Source of the DNA: an uncultured bacterium
Lineage (GTDB): Bacteria > Bacteroidota > Bacteroidia > Bacteroidales > Bacteroidaceae
Direction of reading: 5' to 3'
DNA: 37,109 nucleotides
Assembly (NCBI GenBank): GCA_905215555.1
Contig: CAJMQU010000045.1
Coordinates: forward strand, 1 to 37,109
Each line of letters begins with the position of its first letter. The first letter of the stretch is position 1. The notes below the pieces were generated by a model, which made no database searches, had not been told where the DNA came from, and was given only the letters and a program-made list of their open reading frames with translations. Below are positions 1-8,471 of this stretch, piece after piece. The position numbers and the translations under genes were made by a program.

Positions 1-50
1 GCAATTGACTCTTAATCAATGGGTCCAGGGTTCGAGTCCCTGAGGGTGTA
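1..50 (+). tRNA. tRNA-Lys(CTT), 3' part only
   Basis: The window starts inside this gene. The anticodon stem TTGA/TCAA encloses the loop CTCTTAA, which gives anticodon CTT (Lys). The T arm CAGGG-TTCGAGT-CCCTG and the 3' acceptor strand AGGGTGT with discriminator A at 50 follow. No CCA is encoded, as is common in Bacteroides. The 5' half (acceptor and D arm) lies upstream of the window. Confidence 0.9.
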
Positions 51-60
51 CAAAGCATAA

Positions 61-94
61 AGCGGTTATCGGGAAAACGGTAGCTGCTTTTTTT
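61..94 (+). terminator. Rho-independent terminator after tRNA-Lys
   Basis: AGCGGTTATC (61-70) pairs with GGTAGCTGCT (79-88) over ten positions with several G-U pairs, around an 8-nt loop, and a run of T follows. It lies 10 bp beyond the end of the tRNA. Confidence 0.75.
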
Positions 95-201
95 GTGCAA
101 TGTCTTCGTCTGTAAAGGAACTTCGGGACTTGCCGTGGCTGCCCCGTTTATTTTAGCTCTATTTTTCTGACTTTATATTTTTAAGCTCCGGGGATACTTC
201 C

Positions 202-209
202 TATCTTTG
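202..209 (+). promoter_or_regulatory. Bacteroides -7 box, transporter promoter
   Basis: TATCTTTG matches the TAnnTTTG consensus of the Bacteroides housekeeping sigma factor, 31 bp before the proposed start of the transporter. No good TTTG -33 box is visible at the expected distance, so only the -7 element is claimed. Confidence 0.5.
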
Positions 210-239
210 CACTCCAATATTTAGTAATACGTAAACACT

Positions 240-1904
240 TTGGATTGGTTATACAGTTTATTCGTTGAACATTCCGCTTTGCAGGCGGTTGTGGTGCTTT
301 CGCTGATCTCTGCTATTGGTTTGGGACTGGGGAAGATACATATTTGCGGCATATCGTTGGGAGTAACGTTCGTGTTCTTTGCAGGTATCATTGCCGGGCA
401 TTTCGAACTGTCCATCGACCCGCAGATGCTGAACTATGCCGAGAGCTTCGGCCTGGTGATATTTGTGTATGCACTGGGGTTGCAGGTCGGTCCGGGCTTT
501 TTCAGTTCGTTCAGGACGGGCGGTGTGCAACTGAATATGCTGGCAGTGGGCGTGGTGCTGATCGGCACGGTGATGACGCTGCTGGGCAGCTATGGACTGG
601 GAGTTTCACTGCCGGACATGGTGGGCATCCTCTGTGGCGCCACGACCAATACCCCCGCGCTGGGTGCTGCACAGCAGACCCTGAAACAAATGGGCATTGA
701 AGCGAATACTCCGGCCTTGGGATGTGCGGTGGCATATCCGCTGGGCGTAGTGGGAGTGATTCTCGGCATCCTGCTGATACGCAAAATGCTGGTACGTAAA
801 GAAGATCTGGAAGTAAAGGAGAAAGACGATGTGAATAAGCCGTATATCGTTGCCTTTCAGGTGCAGAATCCGGCAGTCTTCAATATGAGCGTAAAGGATA
901 TAGCGCAACTGAGCTATCCTAAATTCGTGATATCCCGTTTGTGGCGGGACGGGAATGTGAGTATTCCCACCTCCGAAAAAGTGATTAAAGAAGGGGATCG
1001 CCTGCTGGTCATCACTTCCGAAAAGAATGTGCCTGCATTGACGGTGCTGTTTGGCGAACAGGAGAATACGGACTGGAATAAGGAAGATATTGACTGGAAT
1101 GCCATTGACAGCCAACTGATTTCGCAGCGTATCGTGGTGACCCGTCCGGAGCTGAATGGAAAGAAACTCGGCTCGCTCCATCTGCGCAATCATTACGGCA
1201 TCAATATCAGCCGTGTATATCGTAGCGGAGTGCTACTGTTGGCTACAGCGGAACTTACCTTGCAACTGGGCGACCGTCTGACGGTGGTAGGTGAAGCGGC
1301 TGCCATACAGAATGTGGAAAAAGTATTGGGTAATGCTGTGAAGAGCCTTAAAGAACCTAATCTGGTTGCTGTGTTCGTGGGCATCATCCTGGGCCTTGCG
1401 TTGGGAGCTATACCTATCGCTATTCCCGGTGTCAGCACTCCAGTGAAGTTGGGGCTGGCAGGAGGCCCCATTATCGTAGGCATCCTTATCGGCACTTTCG
1501 GCCCGAGAATGCACATGGTGACCTATACAACCCGCAGTGCCAATCTGATGCTCCGCGCCTTGGGCTTGTCGCTCTATCTGGCTTGCCTGGGACTGGATGC
1601 CGGTGCCCATTTCTTCGATACGGTGTTCCGTCCGGAAGGCTTGTTGTGGATAGCTATCGGCTGTGCGCTGACTGTGCTTCCTGTGCTGATAATGGGCATC
1701 ATTGCTTTCCGTTGGATGAAGGTAGATTTCGGTTCGGTGGCAGGGATGCTGTGCGGAAGTATGGCGAATCCGATGGCGCTGAATTACGTCAATGATACCA
1801 TTCCCGGTGATAACCCTTCGGTTTCTTATGCTACGGTTTATCCGCTGTGTATGTTCCTGCGGGTGATTATCGCACAGGTGTTGCTGATGTTCTTCCTGAG
1901 TTGA
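240..1904 (+). CDS. AspT/YidE/YbjL-family transporter with two RCK_C domains
   Basis: Predicted inner-membrane transporter of 554 aa. The architecture is that of the aspartate:alanine exchanger (AspT) group: an N-terminal hydrophobic block (about residues 10-185), two cytosolic RCK_C/TrkA-C regulatory domains (about 195-275 and 285-365), then a second hydrophobic block that duplicates the first. The duplication shows in the paired motifs GATTNTPALG in the first half and GSMANPMALN in the second. The length is normal for the family. The start is a TTG at 240, which gives MDWLYSLF; no ATG fits upstream and a -7 box lies 31 bp before it. The substrate cannot be read from sequence: family members exchange small dicarboxylates or amino acids, but most are uncharacterised. 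Orientation matches fbp downstream, though 127 bp of repeat-like DNA lies between them. Confidence 0.88.
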   Translation: MDWLYSLFVEHSALQAVVVLSLISAIGLGLGKIHICGISLGVTFVFFAGIIAGHFELSIDPQMLNYAESFGLVIFVYALGLQVGPGFFSSFRTGGVQLNMLAVGVVLIGTVMTLLGSYGLGVSLPDMVGILCGATTNTPALGAAQQTLKQMGIEANTPALGCAVAYPLGVVGVILGILLIRKMLVRKEDLEVKEKDDVNKPYIVAFQVQNPAVFNMSVKDIAQLSYPKFVISRLWRDGNVSIPTSEKVIKEGDRLLVITSEKNVPALTVLFGEQENTDWNKEDIDWNAIDSQLISQRIVVTRPELNGKKLGSLHLRNHYGINISRVYRSGVLLLATAELTLQLGDRLTVVGEAAAIQNVEKVLGNAVKSLKEPNLVAVFVGIILGLALGAIPIAIPGVSTPVKLGLAGGPIIVGILIGTFGPRMHMVTYTTRSANLMLRALGLSLYLACLGLDAGAHFFDTVFRPEGLLWIAIGCALTVLPVLIMGIIAFRWMKVDFGSVAGMLCGSMANPMALNYVNDTIPGDNPSVSYATVYPLCMFLRVIIAQVLLMFFLS

Positions 1905-1957
1905 GGTTTGGAAACCTGGAGTTGAGGTTTGAGAGCTTAGAGCTGAGGTTTAAGAAG
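1901..1957 (+). repeat. Degenerate tandem repeat (TTGAGGTTT units)
   Basis: Three imperfect copies of GAGTTGAGGTTTG, about 20 bp apart, start at the transporter stop codon (GTTGAGGTTTG, GTTGAGGTTTG, GCTGAGGTTTA). AT-rich DNA with repeated TATTTTATAATT then runs to the fbp start. No promoter motif is convincing here. Confidence 0.55.
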
Positions 1958-2031
1958 TTAAAATGGAGAATTAAGAATTGAGCGTTGCCTGCGCAGCCAA
2001 TTTATATTTTATAATTCATATTTTATAATTA

Positions 2032-4017
2032 ATGAGTAATATTACCCCTGAAAGCATCATGAGCGACTTGCGCTATTTGCAGTTGCTGTCACGTAGTTTC
2101 CCTACGATTGCGGATGCCAGTACTGAAATTATTAATCTGGAAGCCATTCTGAACCTTCCGAAAGGCACAGAACATTTCCTGACCGATATACACGGCGAAT
2201 ATGAAGCCTTCCAGCATGTATTGAAGAACGCTTCGGGTGCAGTGAAGCGGAAAGTGAACGAGATCTTCGGGCATACCTTGCGCGAGAGTGAGAAGAAAGA
2301 GATATGCACTCTGATTTATTATCCCGAAGAGAAGTTGCAGTTGATAAAGGAACGGGAAACCGACCTGGACGACTGGTACTTGATTACGCTGAACCAACTG
2401 GTGAAGGTTTGTCAGAATGTGTCTTCCAAGTATACCCGTTCGAAGGTGCGGAAAGCACTGCCGGAAGATTTTTCATACATCATTCAGGAATTGCTGCACG
2501 AGTCGAGCGTGGAGCCTAATAAGCACGCCTACATCAATGTAATTATCAGCACCATTATCTCCACCAAACGTGCGGACGATTTCATCATCGCCATGTGCAA
2601 CCTTATCCAGCGGCTGACGATTGACTCCCTGCATATCGTGGGAGACATCTACGACCGTGGCCCGGGAGCGCATATCATTATGGACACGCTTTGCGATTAT
2701 CACAATTTCGATATCCAGTGGGGAAATCATGATATCTTGTGGATGGGGGCAGCGTCGGGCAATGACGCCTGCATTGCCAACGTTATCCGTATGTCGATGC
2801 GTTACGCTAATCTGGCTACGCTGGAAGACGGATATGGCATCAATCTGCTGCCGCTCGCCACGTTTGCCATGGACATGTATGCGGATGACCCTTGTACGAT
2901 TTTTGCGCCCAAGATGAACTTTGCGGATGGAAACTACAATGAGAAGACTTTGCGGCTGATTACGCAGATGCATAAGGCGATTACGGTGATACAGTTCAAG
3001 CTGGAGGCGGAGATTATAGACCGTCGTCCGGAGTTTGGCATGCAGAACCGGAAATTGTTGGATAAGATTGACTTTGAAAGAGGTGTCTTTGTGTACGAAG
3101 GTAAAGAATATCCTTTGCGCGACACGAACTTCCCGACAATAGATCCGGCTGACCCGTATCGCTTGTCGGACGAGGAAAAGGAGCTGATGGATAAGATTCA
3201 TGCTTCGTTCATGAATAGTGAGAAGCTGAAGAAACACATGCGTTGCCTGTTCACGTATGGGGGGATGTATCTGATTTGCAACAGTAATTTGCTGTATCAT
3301 GCTTCCATGCCGCTGAATGAGGATGGCAGTTTCAAGCATGTCCGTATCGGTAAAAAGGAGTATTGGGGCAAGAAGCTGCTGTGCAAGACGGACCAGTTGA
3401 TACGTACGGCTTACTTTGATGAAGACGGCACGGAGGAGAAGAGTTTTGCGCTGGACTACGTGTGGTATATGTGGTGCGGGCCGGATGCTCCGTCGTTTGA
3501 TAAGGATAAGATGGCGACATTCGAACGTTATTTTGTAGGAGATAAGGAACTGTCTAAGGAGACAAAAGGATATTATTATTCGTTGCGCAACCGTGCGGAT
3601 ATCTGTGACAATATTCTGGCTGAGTTTGGCGTTACAGGTCCTCATTCGCATATCATCAACGGGCATGTGCCTGTGAAGATAATCAAAGGTGAGAAACCTA
3701 TCAAGGCGGATGGCAAATTACTGGTGATTGACGGCGGGTTCTCAAAAGCCTATCAGCCGGAAACGGGAATTGCCGGATATACATTGGTGTATCATTCGCA
3801 TGGATTGCAGCTGGTACAGCACGAACCGTTCCAGAGCAGTCAGAAGGCAATAGAGGAGGGGCAGGATATCAAGTCGACCACTTTCGTCATCGAGTTCAAC
3901 TCACAACGTATGATGGTGAAGGATACAGATAAAGGTCAGGAATTAGTGACGCAGATACAGGACTTGAAAAAGTTGCTGGTGGCGTATAGGACGGGATTTA
4001 TCAAGGAGAAAAACTGA
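2032..4017 (+). CDS. fbp: Fructose-1,6-bisphosphatase, class III
   Basis: Hydrolyses fructose 1,6-bisphosphate to fructose 6-phosphate in gluconeogenesis (cytosol). This is the large class III type found in Firmicutes and Bacteroidetes, here 661 aa, a normal length. It carries metallophosphoesterase motifs: DIHGEYEAF (about residue 53), GDIYDRGPGAH (about 204) and GNHDILW (about 232), and a further conserved NGHVPVK near residue 543 that brings the late metal-binding histidine. The start MSNITPESIM follows an AT-rich leader. It is unrelated to classical class I FBPase. Gluconeogenic flux from this enzyme would feed the pentose phosphate genes found later in the window, though they are not in one operon. 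Confidence 0.96.
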   Translation: MSNITPESIMSDLRYLQLLSRSFPTIADASTEIINLEAILNLPKGTEHFLTDIHGEYEAFQHVLKNASGAVKRKVNEIFGHTLRESEKKEICTLIYYPEEKLQLIKERETDLDDWYLITLNQLVKVCQNVSSKYTRSKVRKALPEDFSYIIQELLHESSVEPNKHAYINVIISTIISTKRADDFIIAMCNLIQRLTIDSLHIVGDIYDRGPGAHIIMDTLCDYHNFDIQWGNHDILWMGAASGNDACIANVIRMSMRYANLATLEDGYGINLLPLATFAMDMYADDPCTIFAPKMNFADGNYNEKTLRLITQMHKAITVIQFKLEAEIIDRRPEFGMQNRKLLDKIDFERGVFVYEGKEYPLRDTNFPTIDPADPYRLSDEEKELMDKIHASFMNSEKLKKHMRCLFTYGGMYLICNSNLLYHASMPLNEDGSFKHVRIGKKEYWGKKLLCKTDQLIRTAYFDEDGTEEKSFALDYVWYMWCGPDAPSFDKDKMATFERYFVGDKELSKETKGYYYSLRNRADICDNILAEFGVTGPHSHIINGHVPVKIIKGEKPIKADGKLLVIDGGFSKAYQPETGIAGYTLVYHSHGLQLVQHEPFQSSQKAIEEGQDIKSTTFVIEFNSQRMMVKDTDKGQELVTQIQDLKKLLVAYRTGFIKEKN

Positions 4018-4032
4018 ATACGGGTGGTTTGT

Positions 4033-4120
4033 TATTAAATGTCAGGTATTGATTATTGATTTCCCTGCAACTGTGCATAGGATGCGTACACGCTTAATAA
4101 TCAATACCTGATATTTAATA
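4033..4120. terminator. Long inverted repeat between convergent genes
   Basis: Arms 4033-4057 and 4096-4120 are complementary over 25 bp with one G-U pair; the core is TCAGGTATTGATTATT and its complement. The loop is 38 nt. The right arm covers the stop codon of the minus-strand gene and the left arm begins 15 bp after the fbp stop, so it could end transcription from both sides. The long loop is unusual for an intrinsic terminator. A related repeat sits at 9626-9709. Confidence 0.6.
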
Positions 4121-5353
4121 TTTAAACAGCACTACTCCACCTTCCAGAATCACTCCTTTATCATAAGTCACCCCTTTGTTGTAATAGCGGCTGCCTCCGT
4201 AACCTCCCGTTACGAATACCCCGAATCTGTCTGTCAGGCGATATTCCAGATTCACACGTGCCTGTAACGCATAGAGGCGTGCCGGAAAACCATAATCTTT
4301 GTTCTTGAAGTTCTCGATGTGCTGGAATCCCAGGTCACCGCTGATAAATAGCTGTTTGTACAAGGGTAACTCCAGACCTGCACGGTAAAAGAGGGAAGCC
4401 GAGAACTTGTCACTGAAATCCAGATAATGAGTGCCCCCTCCCAAGATCGTATAGAACAACTTGTTTTTAAAGCGTGCACCCGCATTCAGTTTCGTTTTAT
4501 TTCCTCCGAAGAGCATCAGTTGTACTTTCGTATCCGGATTGGCATTCACCAGCCCCAACTGGAAACCATCGAAACTGCCCTTATAGTAGTTGACTAATCC
4601 GATTTGTAAGCCTTTTCCGTCCTTTACTATGTTGAGGGGAGCAAGCTGTACGCCGGTGGCTGTGCCGCCTACCACATTGCCCAACCCGGCTATCTGCAAG
4701 CCATGCATCGTTTCTCCGGTGATGTTGCCTAAGCCGCTGATCTGTACGCCCCGCAGGTTTTCGCCTACAATGTTCAGAAGTCCGGAAGCTGTAATGCCAT
4801 TGAAGGCTTCACCCGAAATGTTGGCTAATCCTGCCAGGTGCACACCCGAAGCATTTTCTCCGCTGATGTTCAGCAGGCCACCTATGACAACACCGCTGGT
4901 ATTGTTTCCGGTGATATTGGTCAGTCCGGAGAATATGACACCTTGTGCATGGTTTCCTGTGATGCCGACTAAACCGGACAAGGACACGCCACTGAGATTG
5001 TCTCCATTCACATTACTGATGCCGGCAACCTGTATCCCCCGCATACTACCGCCTACCAAGTTGGCAAGACCTGTGATCTGTGCACCGTTCATATCCCGAT
5101 ACACCACTCCGCCCAGCAGGTTGATGCCCACACCGCTCAGTCGGTTCATTGAGGAGAAGAGGCCGAGATTGAAGCAGGTGGTACCAACGGTATCACTCTT
5201 CTGTGTGGACATGTTTTTCCACAATGACAGATTGATGCCGGCAGGTTCTTTGTCTTTCCTGGCTGTTTTCGTTGATTTGTTGTCTGCGGGCTGTGCAGAA
5301 AGTGTTCCTGCAGCCGTCAGTATTGCAATAATGGATGGCAATAATCGTCTCAT
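4115..5353 (-). CDS. LA_2272-type surface repeat protein
   Basis: Predicted exported protein of 412 aa with unknown function. Residues 1-20 form a signal peptide ending near LSAQPA. Residues about 75-255 hold around ten tandem units of about 21 residues with the pattern GLxNIxGENxxGVxxxG, which suggests a stacked beta structure. The C-terminal third is rich in alternating hydrophobic and aromatic residues and ends in VVLFKY, like an outer-membrane beta-barrel strand. The repeat pattern is that of the LA_2272/LA_2273 surface repeat family named from Leptospira. It lies 55 bp downstream of the acyl-CoA synthetase in the same direction, so they may share a transcript. Surface location is inferred from the signal and terminus only. 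Confidence 0.75.
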   Translation of the reverse strand: MRRLLPSIIAILTAAGTLSAQPADNKSTKTARKDKEPAGINLSLWKNMSTQKSDTVGTTCFNLGLFSSMNRLSGVGINLLGGVVYRDMNGAQITGLANLVGGSMRGIQVAGISNVNGDNLSGVSLSGLVGITGNHAQGVIFSGLTNITGNNTSGVVIGGLLNISGENASGVHLAGLANISGEAFNGITASGLLNIVGENLRGVQISGLGNITGETMHGLQIAGLGNVVGGTATGVQLAPLNIVKDGKGLQIGLVNYYKGSFDGFQLGLVNANPDTKVQLMLFGGNKTKLNAGARFKNKLFYTILGGGTHYLDFSDKFSASLFYRAGLELPLYKQLFISGDLGFQHIENFKNKDYGFPARLYALQARVNLEYRLTDRFGVFVTGGYGGSRYYNKGVTYDKGVILEGGVVLFKY

Positions 5354-5383
5354 TCTTTTAAGTCTTTAATTTCATATGGCCGG

Positions 5384-5399
5384 GGGGCTGATCCGCCCC
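5384..5399 (-). terminator. GC-rich hairpin between two minus-strand genes
   Basis: GGGGC-TGATCC-GCCCC forms a 5-bp stem with a 6-nt loop, 10-25 bp beyond the acyl-CoA synthetase stop on the minus strand. There is no T tract, so it may be only a partial terminator or an RNA-stability element. Confidence 0.35.
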
Positions 5400-5408
5400 T
5401 CCTGTTTC

Positions 5409-7067
5409 TTACCCTTTCGCTTCCTGATATAAGAATCGTTTTATCGAACGTTTCGGCGTTTTTTCAAATTCTTCGGGGTATATCTTCATTTTGAATATCT
5501 GACAGTATGCAGGAAGGGTTTCATTCAGTGCCATGCGGTTTTCTTCCATGACACGTTCAATGTCTTCAGTCTTCAGGCCGTGTGCGAAGGCATCGTCGAA
5601 GTCGGGATATACCAGGCCGACAAGTTTCTCATTCTGCTGTACGATGATGCTTTCGGCAACGTATGGCATATTGTTCAACTTGTCTTCTATTTCTTCGGGG
5701 TAGATATTCTGTCCGCTGGCCCCGAGCAACATATTCTTGCTGCGTCCCTTGATGGAGACATTGCCCTCGGCATCCATCAGGGCGAGATCTCCGGTGTGCA
5801 ACCAGCCGTCTGCATCAATCGCTTCGCGGGTAGCTTCTTCATTCTTATAGTATCCCAACATTACGTTAGGACCTCGGCATACGATTTCTCCCGGGATATT
5901 TTCCGGATCGGGTGAGAGGATTTTTACTTCCATACGCGGAACCGCTTTACCACAGGAACCTGGCTTGAAGCGTGACCAGTCTTCATAACAGATAATCGGA
6001 CCGCACTCCGTCATACCATAGCCCACCGTGTAAGGGAATTCTATCATATGCAGGAATTGTTCTACTTCTTGATTAAAAGCGGCTCCACCCACAATGACCT
6101 CTGCAAAACGTCCGCCAAAGGCATTGACCACGCTTTCCCGAACAGTTGCCTTGATCTTATCATTGATGATGGGAACTTTCAGTAACAACTTCATAGTCGG
6201 AGTTTCCAGCTTCGGAAGCACATTCTTCTTGATAATCTTTTCGATGATGAGCGGCACGGCTACCACGAGGTGGGGCTTCACTTCGGAGAATGCCTGGAAA
6301 ATAATCTTCGGACTCGGCATACGAGTGAGGAAGTATATCTGGCAACCTGCTGCGAACTCGTACAGGAACTCGAATGCCAATCCGTACATATGGGCCATCG
6401 GTAGCATGGAGATGATTTTATCACCTGCTTTCAGCGGTAATACCTCGAATGCAAATGCGATGTTGGACCACAAACTGCGGTAGGGCAACATTACACCTTT
6501 AGAGTAACTGGTCGTACCGGAAGTATAGTTGATGACTGCCAGTTCTTCGGGCTGGTCTTTGTGATATTCGATGTGTTCTTTGCGGAAATTCTTGGGGTAT
6601 TTCTTTCCGAAAAGTTCGTTCAGGTGTTCGCGGGCATAGTCTATCTTTTCGGTGCGGGATACAAGGATCGAAAAGTCTGTCATCAGTATAATACCTTCCA
6701 GTAGGGGCATGGCAGCCTCATTGAGGTTTTCCCATACCTGGTCGCCTACGAAAAGCAGTTTGGCTTCGGAATGGTTTACGATGTTATGTACATTGTCTGC
6801 TTTGAACTCGTGTAGGATAGGAACTACGACAGCGCCGTAAGTCAGCGTGGCAAGGAAGGTGACCCCCCAGTGCGAGCTGTTGCGCCCGCAAATGGCAATC
6901 TTATCGCCTTTCTTGATGCCGCTTGCTTCGAAGATTAAATGTACTTTTTCTATCTTGCGGGCTACGTCCTTGTATTGCAGGGTAGCGCCATTGTAGTCGG
7001 TGAGGGCATCCAGATCCCAATTCTCTTTAATGCTGTTCTCAATATAGGCGATAAAACTTTGTTCCAT
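5409..7067 (-). CDS. Long-chain fatty acid-CoA ligase (AMP-binding)
   Basis: Activates a carboxylic acid, probably a long-chain fatty acid, to its CoA ester via an acyl-adenylate. The 552-aa protein has the motifs of the ANL superfamily in order: P-loop NYTSGTTSYSKGV, YGMTECGP, HTGDLA, GRSKNMLLGASGQNIYPEE, and the C-terminal catalytic lysine region TPKRSIKRF. In the P-loop the usual Gly after TSGTT is Ser. I choose the start at 7067 (MEQSFIAYIE) over a longer frame to 7130, because a full promoter (7101-7131) lies inside the extension. The exact fatty acid specificity cannot be read from sequence. Confidence 0.9.
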   Translation of the reverse strand: MEQSFIAYIENSIKENWDLDALTDYNGATLQYKDVARKIEKVHLIFEASGIKKGDKIAICGRNSSHWGVTFLATLTYGAVVVPILHEFKADNVHNIVNHSEAKLLFVGDQVWENLNEAAMPLLEGIILMTDFSILVSRTEKIDYAREHLNELFGKKYPKNFRKEHIEYHKDQPEELAVINYTSGTTSYSKGVMLPYRSLWSNIAFAFEVLPLKAGDKIISMLPMAHMYGLAFEFLYEFAAGCQIYFLTRMPSPKIIFQAFSEVKPHLVVAVPLIIEKIIKKNVLPKLETPTMKLLLKVPIINDKIKATVRESVVNAFGGRFAEVIVGGAAFNQEVEQFLHMIEFPYTVGYGMTECGPIICYEDWSRFKPGSCGKAVPRMEVKILSPDPENIPGEIVCRGPNVMLGYYKNEEATREAIDADGWLHTGDLALMDAEGNVSIKGRSKNMLLGASGQNIYPEEIEDKLNNMPYVAESIIVQQNEKLVGLVYPDFDDAFAHGLKTEDIERVMEENRMALNETLPAYCQIFKMKIYPEEFEKTPKRSIKRFLYQEAKG

Positions 7068-7100
7068 GATAATATATTGCACATTTGGTTGAAAATTGTG

Positions 7101-7131
7101 CAAATATAAGGCTTTATTAAAAGAAAGCAAA
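7101..7131 (-). promoter_or_regulatory. Bacteroides promoter, acyl-CoA synthetase
   Basis: On the minus strand TTTG (7131-7128) is separated by exactly 19 nt from TATATTTG (7108-7101), a full match to the TTTG-N19-TAnnTTTG consensus. It lies 34 bp before the ATG at 7067 and fixes that start. Confidence 0.8.
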
Positions 7132-7273
7132 TTTTTGGTTGAAAAAAGCAGGAAGTATAGGCTATTTAAACATTAGTATATTAAAATATGACCAATCAAA
7201 TGAAAAAATAATAATCAAGTGATGAAATAGAGGTGCTGAGAGCAAATGAATCTGTCGGACAGATTAAAGATAA

Positions 7274-7315
7274 ACTTCCTGCCGACAAGAAGTTAATGCC
7301 TTGCCGGCAGGAAGT
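7274..7315 (-). terminator. Strong hairpin after fcl
   Basis: ACTTCCTGCCGACAAG (7274-7289) pairs with CTTGCCGGCAGGAAGT (7300-7315): 16 bp with one mismatch and a 10-nt loop. On the minus strand it lies 67 bp past the fcl stop and is followed by a T-rich stretch, TTTATCTTT. The rest of the 315-bp gap to the acyl-CoA synthetase start holds only that gene's promoter and AT-rich DNA. Confidence 0.65.
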
Positions 7316-7382
7316 CAAGAGTTCGTTTACAGGCAGTTGGCTTCTTGTAGGTGTCTGATGTTTTTTACTTTAGTACCTGTTT

Positions 7383-8459
7383 TTACTTGCCGAGATACCA
7401 GTTATACATGCGTTGTACGCCTTCTTCTATCTCCACCTGATGATGCCATCCCAAGGCGTGCAGTTTGGAGGGATCGGTGAGCTTGCGCATAGTTCCGTCC
7501 GGTTTGGTGCTGTCGAAGGTCAGTTGGCCTTGGTAGCCTACGGTGGCAACGATTAGCTCGGCCAGTTTGCGGATGGAAATTTCTTTTCCTGTACCTATAT
7601 TGATGTGGCAGTTGCGGATATCCTTTTCACCTTGCTTGCAGGTATCTTTGAAGTCTACGTGCTCCATGACGAAAACGCTGGCATCGGCCATTTCTTCGCT
7701 CCAGAGGAATTCGCGGAGCGGGGTGCCTGTGCCCCACAGTTTCACTTCGGTGTTGCTGATGCCATATTTGGCGAGGATAGCGAGGATGTCTTCCCGGTTG
7801 CTGTTGCCATCGGTGCCTTCTACGGGGCGCAGGTTCAGGTCTTTGCGTATAGCCTCCCAGTCACCTTGTTTCAGGCAATGGGCGAGGTGAATCTTGCGAA
7901 TCATGGCGGGAAGGACGTGACTGCGTTCCAGGTCGAAGTTATCGTTCGGGCCGTAAAGATTGGTGGGCATCACGGCGATGTAATTGGTGCCGTATTGCAG
8001 GTTGAAGCTTTCACACATTTTCAGTCCGGCAATTTTGGCAATGGCATAGGGTTCGTTGGTGTATTCCAGTGGTGAGGTGAGGAGTACCTCTTCTTTCATG
8101 GGCTGTTCGGCATCGCGGGGATAGATGCAGGTGCTGCCCAGGAAGAGAAGCTTCTTCACGTTGTGGCGGAAACTTTCGCCGATGACGTTCTGTTGTATTT
8201 GCAGGTTTTTGTAGATGAAGTCGGCACGGTAGATGCTGTTTGCCATGATGCCGCCTACGAAGGCGGCGGCGAGAAACACATATTCCGGTTGCTCCTCATC
8301 GAAGAATTTGCGAACAGCCACAGCATCCAGCAAATCGAGTTCCTTGTGGGTTTTGCCAATGAGATTGGCATATCCTTTGTCTTGCAGGTTCTTCCAGATG
8401 GCTGAACCTACCAGACCGCGATGTCCGGCCACGTAAATTCTGGCGTTTTTGTCTAACAT
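7383..8459 (-). CDS. fcl: GDP-L-fucose synthase
   Basis: Converts GDP-4-keto-6-deoxy-mannose to GDP-L-fucose by 3,5-epimerisation and NADPH-dependent reduction (cytosol). The 358-aa protein is an extended short-chain dehydrogenase with the nucleotide motif GHRGLVGSAI at residues 11-20, the STCIYP segment carrying the catalytic Ser, and the YAIAK catalytic Tyr-Lys pair. The sequence NLYGPNDNFD is also typical. It lies 12 bp downstream of gmd on the same strand, and the two make consecutive steps, so this is a two-gene operon. In gut Bacteroides, GDP-fucose supplies fucosylated capsule and surface glycoproteins. Also known as wcaG. Confidence 0.95.
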   Translation of the reverse strand: MLDKNARIYVAGHRGLVGSAIWKNLQDKGYANLIGKTHKELDLLDAVAVRKFFDEEQPEYVFLAAAFVGGIMANSIYRADFIYKNLQIQQNVIGESFRHNVKKLLFLGSTCIYPRDAEQPMKEEVLLTSPLEYTNEPYAIAKIAGLKMCESFNLQYGTNYIAVMPTNLYGPNDNFDLERSHVLPAMIRKIHLAHCLKQGDWEAIRKDLNLRPVEGTDGNSNREDILAILAKYGISNTEVKLWGTGTPLREFLWSEEMADASVFVMEHVDFKDTCKQGEKDIRNCHINIGTGKEISIRKLAELIVATVGYQGQLTFDSTKPDGTMRKLTDPSKLHALGWHHQVEIEEGVQRMYNWYLGK

Positions 8460-8471
8460 ATTTTTATTTTT

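Noticed and set aside
2473..3666. 397-codon open frame on the minus strand inside fbp
   Set aside because: It lies opposite a clear fbp gene, has no recognisable domain and reflects the codon bias of the real gene.
4590..5369. 259-codon plus-strand frame opposite the surface repeat gene
   Set aside because: It mirrors the repeat structure of the real minus-strand gene, which has a signal peptide and family pattern.
7068..7130. N-terminal extension of the acyl-CoA synthetase
   Set aside because: A full promoter (7101-7131) lies inside it and the extension has no family similarity.
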